Assembly: GCF_002289565.1 (NCBI RefSeq)
Contig: NZ_NTFY01000013.1
Coordinates: 62,001 to 126,000 of the forward strand
Reading direction: 5' to 3'
DNA: 64,000 nucleotides
Source: Rhodopirellula sp. SM50
GTDB lineage: Bacteria; Planctomycetota; Planctomycetia; Pirellulales; Pirellulaceae
Numbering within the stretch: position 1 is the stretch's first letter; the number at the start of each line of letters is the position of its first letter. This document shows positions 54,073 through 62,100 of this stretch, one piece after another. The notes below the pieces were generated by a model. It searched no databases. It was not told the origin of the DNA and saw only the letters and a list, made by a program, of their open reading frames with translations. The position numbers and the translations under genes were made by a program.

Positions 54073-54780
54073 TCAATCGTTTTTCAACACCTTGGTGCCG
54101 ACGTACAACCAGTCGGTGAACGATTCCTGAACGTGTTGGTTGAAATAGGTAATCGGATGAGCCGTCGAGGAGGCAAAAACGTGCTGCATCGCATCCCAAA
54201 GGGGCGTGTGTTGATCGTAAGACCACAACGCAAACGCTCCTTGCTCGGTTAGATGCGCCGCGGCCTTTCGTAAGCCGTCAACTTGATAAAACGAATCGTG
54301 CTTCTTTGCCAGTTGGTCCTCGGGCGAATGATCGACATCGATCAAGATCACGTCAAACCGTTGCCCTGTCGGCGACGCGAGCAAGAACTCATAAATGTCT
54401 CCCTCGGAGACGTTCAGACGATTCGACGCGTTAAGTTCCTCGGCCAGCGGAGTCATTTCGTCACGCAACCAGCCGATGACTTGCGGCAGGAACTCGATCA
54501 CCTCCACATGGTCCACTTTTTCGAACGTCAATGCGGAATGGGCGGTGTAGCCAAGCCCCAGTCCGCCGACCAGCACGCGCAGCCCACTTCCCGAAGCCTG
54601 CTGTAACGGAATGGTTGCCAATGCCCGTTCGGAATCGGTGTGCAAGCTACTCATCAGAAACTCATGATTCAGCGTCACTTCCGTGACCCACTGACGCGGC
54701 TCGGACAACGTCTTACGACGCCGCAAGCAAAGGGGTCCCAAGGGAGTCTCTTCATAGGCCAGAATCTTGAGATCGATCAC
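54073..54780 (-). CDS. Spermidine-synthase-like methyltransferase-fold protein
   Basis: This is a 235-residue protein with the aminopropyltransferase/methyltransferase Rossmann core: LRVLVGGLGLGYTAHSAL, the acidic end EVIEFLPQVIGWL and the motif RFDVILIDVDHSPE. It resembles SpeE-like proteins of many bacteria that lack proof of polyamine activity. The start is a GTG with AGGAAACG just upstream. Whether it makes spermidine is unknown; no speD or speA is nearby. Confidence 0.82.
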   Translation of the reverse strand: MIDLKILAYEETPLGPLCLRRRKTLSEPRQWVTEVTLNHEFLMSSLHTDSERALATIPLQQASGSGLRVLVGGLGLGYTAHSALTFEKVDHVEVIEFLPQVIGWLRDEMTPLAEELNASNRLNVSEGDIYEFLLASPTGQRFDVILIDVDHSPEDQLAKKHDSFYQVDGLRKAAAHLTEQGAFALWSYDQHTPLWDAMQHVFASSTAHPITYFNQHVQESFTDWLYVGTKVLKND

Positions 54781-54929
54781 CGTTTCCTACCGTTGGATGG
54801 GGAGCATTGCGCCCACCCGAACCAGCAACTGGTATGGCGGCGCGCAACGAGTTTAACGCGTCAGGCGAAACATGCGGCGGGTAAAGCGCTTAAACCGACG
54901 CCTTTGCCGACTCTTCCGCTTCCCTGCCG

Positions 54930-55085
54930 TCACTTGTTGGCCAACATGCCCACGGCCAGGCCTTGAATGATGATCGAGGACACGACAACGGCGTAAGTCA
55001 CCGAGACCAACAGCCCGCGGTTCATCTCGGCTGGCAAGCTGAGCGCCAACGCGCTCACCGTCGAGGTGATTGTGATCAATTCCAT
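54930..55085 (-). pseudogene. Remnant of a CPA1-type Na+/H+ antiporter (C-terminal helix piece)
   Basis: A 51-codon frame from an ATG at 55085 to a TGA at 54930 reads ALALSLPAEMNRGLLVSVTY and then AVVVSSIIIQGLAVGMLANK. This matches the end of NhaP/CPA1 antiporters (ALALSLP, then a TYxVVxFSIxxQGL helix). The rest of the antiporter, more than 300 residues, is missing; the sequence upstream of this piece is unrelated and soon reaches the CHAT gene. It is therefore a decayed fragment, or just possibly a small membrane protein derived from it. The surrounding gap 54781-55139 holds nothing else recognisable. Confidence 0.7.
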
Positions 55086-55139
55086 CGTCTGCAGATTCCT
55101 ATTTGTGGAGGCTGCGGACCCGCACGTACCCGAGACAGG

Positions 55140-58100
55140 TCAGGGTCTTACATTGATCGCCGGGTTTCCAAAAACGACAAAGGGTGCCCACTGACGGATC
55201 GGCAATCGCTGCTGCGTCGCCTTGCCACCACTTTCACGATTCCCCTGTTTCATCAAGCTTACTTTTGCCCGACGCAGGGCCTCGGACACATCAGTGCCAT
55301 CGACCAGCAAATGATGATAAAAGTGCTGCATCAATTTGATCGTCGACAGGTTTTCGACGCTCCAAAGTGTCGTCACCGATGATTCTGCGCCAGCCGTCGC
55401 GAGAGCCCGTTGGAGGGAAAGATGCCCTTCGCCCGGCACCTTGGCTCCCGCCGCGGTTTCGCAGGCGGACAGCACCACCAATTGTGCCGCGGTGAGGTCC
55501 CACACTGCCAGTTCATCCGCCCAGAGAATTCCGCTCGCTTCGTCCGCTACGTTGATTCCGCGATTGGCGTTGGTCACGGCCAGCCCCGCGCGACTGGTCG
55601 GATGACGGTCTTGAGCATCCCGTTCAGAATCTTCCAGCGGCAAATAAAACCCGTGCGATTGGAGGTGAACCACGCGAGCCCCCCGGGCTCGATCACGGAT
55701 CATCGCCTCCGTCGCATTTTGCCCGGTCAATCGCATCACTTCCGATCCGGCAAACCGCCGACCGAACGCCTCCTCGATCGAAGTCAACTCCCGCTTCGCT
55801 TCCGCGATTTCGCTGAAGTAGTAACGCACCGATCGCAAGCCCTTCACGTCCCCGTAATCGATGTCACCGACCAATAACAACGTGTTCGCCCCGTCGCCAT
55901 CTGCCTCGCTGCCCGCGTCGGGTTGGATCATCAGCCTGGGCGCGATGGTGTACGAAATGGCACAAGACTCCACCAAAAACCGTCCGTCCTGTTTACTCGG
56001 CAATGCGGACAGTGGACATTGGCTGAGCGGCCCGTCCGGCGAAACGAGCACGCGTGACGGAGTCTCTCCCGCGGGAAAAAGGGGGTCCCAGACCAGTCGC
56101 CGCAGCTCTTCACCGAGTTGGTCAATCGTAGGTTCATCGTCACCACGAATGCTCGGCCGGGCTGTCCGCGATTCCGATTTGACCGCGTCGCTCCACCGCT
56201 TCACCTTCTCCCCAATGGCAGCCGAGGGGCCCAAGTGGATGAATTCGACACCGCGACGATCGGAGTAGAGAAACGCACACATTTCCATCTCGTCGCGACC
56301 TCGAAGTGTGGCCAACAAGGACGGGCGGAGAAACTCGACGAAATCAATCACGGTGGTTCCCGGCGGCAGTGCATCAAGGATCGCCGTCACGCCGTGCGTT
56401 TCGTTCAAATTCGAAGGCCATGATTCAAGGGTCGATGGCCCACTTTTAGCAAGCTGTTTTAGAATTTGATCGCGACTGGCCACAAGTTGATCGATTTCGC
56501 TGTCGATCATTTTCTCTGTATCACCGAGTAACCCCGCCAATCGACTCGTCACATCCTGTAACTGCTGGACCTCTTCTTTCAGTTCTGGATTTCGCCGGAT
56601 CGATGATTGGGCACGCTGATATTCCAGCAGGTTACCCTTGGCCGCCAACACCATTTGATAGGCATCACGGACCTCCAGCAGGCCGTTGCGGACAAGCAAC
56701 ATGGCACGGTCGAGCGATTTGCGATCCACCGCCGAACGCTCAAACTGCTCCGCGGTCGAATACACTTGGAACAGCGTTTGTCGCCGCAGGCTTTCAAACT
56801 CGATCATTTCTTTCAAGACGCGACCGGCACCGACGGCATCGCGGATCCCGACACGCGTCTTCAGTTCGGAATCCAAGACTGCATAGTGGGGGCGGCTGTT
56901 GCGTCCAAACAGTTCAATCGCGAGTTGTTTCGCGTGTTGATGTTTTTCCAGTGATTCCTCCGTCCGATTCTCCCACAATAACTGGATCGCCTCCGCGAAT
57001 GCGACGTCGTACTTTGCCGTTGCGTCTTCACCGCCCGATTTTTCCAGGATCCGGCGTTGCTCGTCCAGCAACTGTTTCGCTTTGCGCGCCTCCCCCATCG
57101 CTCGGTAGGTATCCGCCAAGTGGGTACGGATGACCAGAGAGAGCGGACTCAAATTGCGATCCAGTTTGACAAGAATCGCTTGGGCGTGGTTCAATGAATC
57201 GAGCGCGTCTCGAAAACGCCCCACCCGTTTCAAGTGCCGTCCATACAGTTGTAATCCGAGGGCGTGTTCGTACTTGTCGGAACGTCCCTCGCTTTCCATC
57301 ATGGCATTCGCTTGATCGAACAGTCGATCGGCCTCTGCTTTTCTCTGCACAGTGCTATAGGCCGTCGCCAGCTGGTACGTTGCCGTCGCATAATACAGAT
57401 GATCTCGCCCGTACAGCCGCTCTGTCGATTCAGAAACCTCTTTCAGCAATTGCAGAGCACGCCCTGCATTCCCGACGTTCGACGCACCGATCGCGAGGTT
57501 TGTCTTGAGCAAAAGAGTTTTGGGATGGTCACTACCGAGATGATTCAAGCAGGCTTGGTATAGCTCGTTCTCCTGCGCCCGTGATATCGTATCCCCCTTT
57601 TCTCTGGCCTCCGTCAGTCGGGCATAGGACCGGTCGATCTCGATCAGCGTTTGTTTTTCCGCTTCGTCGGCACTGTTGATCTGCTTGGCAAAACTGAGTG
57701 TGTCGACCTGAAACTGGTAGCGTTCCGATTTCCCATCGCTGAGTATTTTCTGAATCGAGATCAACTCCTCGAGGTGTCGCTGATACGCTTCATAATCGGA
57801 CGCGTTGCGGGCCAGCGTGGCCCAGCGTTGAACGGTATTTGCGGCTAGTACCAACGCCTGCTTCGAATGTTCACAATCCGAGCCGGCTAATCGCACGAGC
57901 TCGAACAGGTCCTTGAGCATTTCTCCGTTGTCGCTGGAGACATTCTCGCCACGGGAGGCGACGTCACAGGCGAGGATGCGAGACCGAATGGCTTCGGGAT
58001 GATTAATGCCGAAGGAAACCGAGAATACGTTGGCCGCGTCTCGATACGTTTGCGCCGCGTCGTCAAGTCGAGACTGCTGTTCATAGCACTGGGCAAGGTA

Positions 58101-58940
58101 TTGAAGCTCGACACCGCTGGCGTAAAAGTTTTCGCCAAAGTGTTCGTCGAACAACTTCAACTGATCACGCAGAAAGCTTTCCCTCGCCGAATGCAGGCCG
58201 AGTCGCAAGGAAGAAGCCGCTCGAGTTTTCAAACGGTTGATCTCTTCGTACACCTTGGACTGTTCGGCCGTCTGCTGTGTCTCGGTCCCCGAGAATCGAA
58301 TTGATTGCAGGGAAACCGAACTGTTGAGTTGGCTGATCACCACCGCGTGGCACCAAGCCCCGAGGCATCCGCAGAATGCCGTCCCTATCGAATCGTGCTC
58401 TCGCAGAACATGAATCACGCCCGCCTTGTACTTCAATTTCCATCGCCGTTGATCCGCTTGACTGTCCGTCGGCGGAAATCGACGCAAGAAGTGGGTGCTC
58501 GGTTTGGACCCGGCGTCGGCGCTGCGTAATTCAGCCAACTCAACGTGCTCGGTCCAGGTGTCGTCCGATTTTCGACGAACAATCGCAACCACAACTTGGC
58601 GACCGCCTGAAAAGACCAAACGAAGATGCGTCGCGGCATCGGCCTGCTGGTTCGGATTCGGTCTCAGAGTGATCGCAAGCTCGAAATCCGCCTCTGACTG
58701 GACCCGTCGCACGATCGACGCTCCCGACGTCAGCGAGAGCGACGCATCCATCCAGCGTGCATTTCCGTTGACTTGATAGTCCGCTGTCGTGTCGACGGAA
58801 AAATCGTCTTCAAAAGCCGCCGGAGGTTGCTCGCTCTGCTCCTCCCCGTACGTGCTGCACGACGTCGGCCACGGGAGCAGAGTTACCAACAAGCAGCCCA
58901 TGCATTGGTACAGGGGCGATCTTCGGCGCGAGCGAGTCAT
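55140..58940 (-). CDS. Secreted LamG-TPR-CHAT caspase-like protease
   Basis: This is a 1266-residue protein with a signal peptide (CMGCLLVTLLPWPTSCSTYG, possible lipobox). Residues 40-205 form a jellyroll-like domain (FEDDFSVDTTADYQVNG, then SLTSGASIVRRV). Residues 210-720 contain many TPR-type helix pairs (YLAQCYEQQSRLDDAAQTYRDA and YATATYQLATAYSTVQRKAEA), then a coiled-coil linker. The C-terminal CHAT peptidase (about 890-1266) keeps both catalytic residues, His1096 in VVHLQSHG and Cys1160 in VVLSACETAAG. CHAT proteases are separase/caspase relatives. Export makes an extracytoplasmic role likely. A kinase-WD40 gene lies 226 bp upstream in the same direction. Confidence 0.92.
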   Translation of the reverse strand: MTRSRRRSPLYQCMGCLLVTLLPWPTSCSTYGEEQSEQPPAAFEDDFSVDTTADYQVNGNARWMDASLSLTSGASIVRRVQSEADFELAITLRPNPNQQADAATHLRLVFSGGRQVVVAIVRRKSDDTWTEHVELAELRSADAGSKPSTHFLRRFPPTDSQADQRRWKLKYKAGVIHVLREHDSIGTAFCGCLGAWCHAVVISQLNSSVSLQSIRFSGTETQQTAEQSKVYEEINRLKTRAASSLRLGLHSARESFLRDQLKLFDEHFGENFYASGVELQYLAQCYEQQSRLDDAAQTYRDAANVFSVSFGINHPEAIRSRILACDVASRGENVSSDNGEMLKDLFELVRLAGSDCEHSKQALVLAANTVQRWATLARNASDYEAYQRHLEELISIQKILSDGKSERYQFQVDTLSFAKQINSADEAEKQTLIEIDRSYARLTEAREKGDTISRAQENELYQACLNHLGSDHPKTLLLKTNLAIGASNVGNAGRALQLLKEVSESTERLYGRDHLYYATATYQLATAYSTVQRKAEADRLFDQANAMMESEGRSDKYEHALGLQLYGRHLKRVGRFRDALDSLNHAQAILVKLDRNLSPLSLVIRTHLADTYRAMGEARKAKQLLDEQRRILEKSGGEDATAKYDVAFAEAIQLLWENRTEESLEKHQHAKQLAIELFGRNSRPHYAVLDSELKTRVGIRDAVGAGRVLKEMIEFESLRRQTLFQVYSTAEQFERSAVDRKSLDRAMLLVRNGLLEVRDAYQMVLAAKGNLLEYQRAQSSIRRNPELKEEVQQLQDVTSRLAGLLGDTEKMIDSEIDQLVASRDQILKQLAKSGPSTLESWPSNLNETHGVTAILDALPPGTTVIDFVEFLRPSLLATLRGRDEMEMCAFLYSDRRGVEFIHLGPSAAIGEKVKRWSDAVKSESRTARPSIRGDDEPTIDQLGEELRRLVWDPLFPAGETPSRVLVSPDGPLSQCPLSALPSKQDGRFLVESCAISYTIAPRLMIQPDAGSEADGDGANTLLLVGDIDYGDVKGLRSVRYYFSEIAEAKRELTSIEEAFGRRFAGSEVMRLTGQNATEAMIRDRARGARVVHLQSHGFYLPLEDSERDAQDRHPTSRAGLAVTNANRGINVADEASGILWADELAVWDLTAAQLVVLSACETAAGAKVPGEGHLSLQRALATAGAESSVTTLWSVENLSTIKLMQHFYHHLLVDGTDVSEALRRAKVSLMKQGNRESGGKATQQRLPIRQWAPFVVFGNPAINVRP

Positions 58941-59166
58941 GAGAGCTGATTGTCCTGAACGTCTGGTGTGGTGGCGACCGCGGCGTAAAACTTTAGCTTG
59001 CCGATTGTGGGTAACTTGGGATCGTGCACAAGATCCAAGATGGTCTGGTTAAGAGAATTACTTGCGGTGATCGACGAACGCCCTGACCAGGTTTGTAGTT
59101 GGGGTTGCGCTTGTCTGTCAAAATTGCTGGAGTGCGTCGTCCAGATTCCATCTTAGGATGAACGCA
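58941..59166. other. Intergenic spacer between kinase-WD40 and CHAT genes
   Basis: This 226-bp spacer has no gene. It may carry the CHAT gene promoter, but no convincing box was found and readthrough from the kinase gene is possible. Confidence 0.4.
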
Positions 59167-62100
59167 CTAACGCGGGATGGAATCGAGTCCGACGGCTCGG
59201 GGTGCCGGCCACAGCAGCACTTTTCCGTCTCTGGCAGCGGTCATGATAAGATTTCCGTCCGCGTCACAATCGATCGCCGTGACGCCTTGGGTGTGGCGGC
59301 GCAGGGCCAGCAGCTCGCGACCGAAGATCAAGTCGGAATCCGCCGACAGGTCGTCCTCCAGAACCTCCAGCCGTGGATCCCAGACCCGTGCCGACTTGTC
59401 GCGTGATGCGGTGAGCACTCGCACTTGGCCGGAACCGTCGTTCAACACCGCAATCGATTCGATCCGATCGGCGTGCCCACGCATCACTCGCGGCTTTCCG
59501 TCCGAATTTTCCGTCGAATCAATCAACCAGGCTGTTTTGTCCGACGCGCCGACCGCCACGTAACGACCGTCGGTCGAGAACGCGATACAGGTCGGCGCGA
59601 GTCCGTTGGGCAGTTTCCAGCGGAACGTTGCCGCGGAACCGTCGATTGGGTGTAGCTCGATCGCCCCATCGGAACCGGCCAGCAGCAACCGCCCGCCATC
59701 GGGCGAAAACCGCAGCTGTTTGATTTCGGTTCCTTTGATTTCAAACTCGCGTTCCAAGCGGAAACCCGATTGGCGATCCTTCCAAATCCAAAGGCGTGCT
59801 GCCGCGCCGGCGCCACATGTTGCGATTCGATAACCGTGTTCGTCCACGCGGCTTGAAATATCCAGCCCCGTCATCGCACCGGCGTGCGGGTTTTCCAGCT
59901 TGTCGATCGCCTCACCGGAATCGGTTTGCCACAGTCGCACGCTTCGGCTGGCCGTCGCGGCGATCTTTCCATCGGGAAAGAAACATGCATCGATCACCGA
60001 TGCGTGGGGACGATAGCTCTTCACGTGAGCCATCGCGCTGATCGACCAACGAAAGGCGGCTTCTCCATTGAGCGTGATCAACTGGTCGCTGCCCGACAAC
60101 AATCCCGTCTCGGGTGCTCCGATCGTGGTCGGCAAGTCGAAGGCTGTTTCTTGTTGTCCGGCCAGATCGATCAGTGTCACGCGGCCGCCGCGGCCGTCTT
60201 TGGTTTGACGACAGACCACGACCTGATTTCCCCGATTTCCAAACCGAGCCGACGTCAGCCGCGCGTTGTCACCGGCGGCCCGGCCCTCGGCATCGAGTGG
60301 CGCCTCCACACGATCGAGCCGACGGCTGTCTTGTGTTGCCAGATCCCACCACGTCGCCGTCGTGACGAAGCGGTTATTTGCGGTTTGTGCCGAAAGCGTG
60401 ATCGCCTGATCGCCGCGGTGTGACAACGAGACGCCGGTCACGAATCCGTCGTGATCCAGCCGGCGGCGCGGCTGACGCGATGCAAAATCAATTTCCGTCA
60501 ATTGCCCGTTGTCACTGGCGACCCAAAGCGATCGGTTGTCCGGCGCAATCGCCAGCTCGTTGATGCGGTACCCTCGCAACAGGTCGATCGGCGGCCCGAT
60601 TTGTTGCCCGGTCGCCGCGTTCCATAGCAGACAACGCCCCCCACGATCTCCCGTTGCCGCGAACACCCCATCACTGGACAACGCAAACGCGGTCACGGCT
60701 TGATCGCCGGCGGTAAAACGGTGCACGATTTTGGGAGTTCCGGTGCGCCGATCGACATCCCACAACAAGGCCTTGGCATCCGCTCGGCTGGAACCGGACA
60801 ACAACCGGCGTCCGTCCTGGGAAAGGGCGAAGGCGCTGTTGAGCCCCGTCCCCGGCAACACACCGAGTTGTGTTCCCGAGTCGACATCCCAGATGCGGAT
60901 CGTCGCATCCGCGCTGCCGACAAACAAGCGTGCTCCCGATGCATCCAGCTGCGCTGACATCGCCAGGAACTCGGTCCCTTCGTTCAATTCTCCCGGCGCA
61001 CCTTCTTTGGTGTTGATCCGCGCGATCTCGCGAAACATCATCCGGGTTCGGTCGAGCCTCAGAATCCGAGCGGTGTGGTCGCGGCTGGCGGAAATCAATC
61101 GTGATCCGGAACGGTCGAGCCGGGCGGCCAGGATTTCGTCACGGTGTAGTTGTGCCCCGTGCAACTGTGCCCCCTGCAACTGCGTCCCGGTTGCCTGTGC
61201 CTCGTTTGCCTGACTCGTTGGTCGCCGATTTTCCTGGGCCGGGTCGTCCACGTCGCGCGGAAGCGAGTCGGGTGCCGAACGATCCCAAACCCGGACGGTT
61301 CCATCGGCCGATCCCGACACGACGGCTGCGTCGCCAAGACCAACGGCGTTTGCTCTGATTGCCAACGCGCGGACCCAACCGCCATGGCCACGCAGGGTGT
61401 ACTGCAGCGAATGATCGGCAACCTTCCATGCGGCAATCGTGTAGTCATCCGATCCGGTCAACAGCGTTCGGTCGACGTCATCGAACCGCATCACGGCGAT
61501 CGCGTCCGGGTGCGCTTTCCAGCTCGCGACGACGGCATCTCGGTCGGGGCGCAGGGCTGTTTGTTTTTCCGTGGCAGGCTGTTTGGGCGACTCGGGATTG
61601 TCGCCGATGGACTCGATCGCCTGCTGGAGGGCGGCATCAAAATCCGTCGGCCCCAGTTGCTGGGGACGCCACAGGAAAACGTTGCCGCGTGTGTCTCCGG
61701 ATGCGGCCAGTCGCCCATCGCTGGAAAGCGCCAGCGCAGTGGCCGGGAACGGGTGGCCGGAAAACTCTCCGATCCGCGCGAACCGATCGGACTCGAGATG
61801 CCACGCGACGACTCGTCCCGCTTTCCCGTCGCTGACCGCAGCGATGATGGTCGACGGATCCTCGGCGTCGGCTGGACGGGACGCCAACGAGACAACGGGT
61901 GCGATGTGCCAACCGCGCGAGACTCGCTGCTCGCGGCCGGGATCCCACAGTGCGACGGTGCGATCGGAGGAGGCGGACAATAACCGTCCGTCGGCCAGAA
62001 ACTGCAGATCATTGACAGTCGCCGAATGTCCGTCCAGCGTGTGCAGGGTGCGGCCTGTCATCAGGTCGACGATCAGCACGGCGCCCCGTTGGGTTCCGAT

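Noticed and set aside
55140-58940. CHAT protein as an effector of a CRISPR-guided caspase (Craspase-type) or gasdermin system
   Set aside because: No gRAMP, cas, or gasdermin-like gene is present and the protein has a signal peptide.
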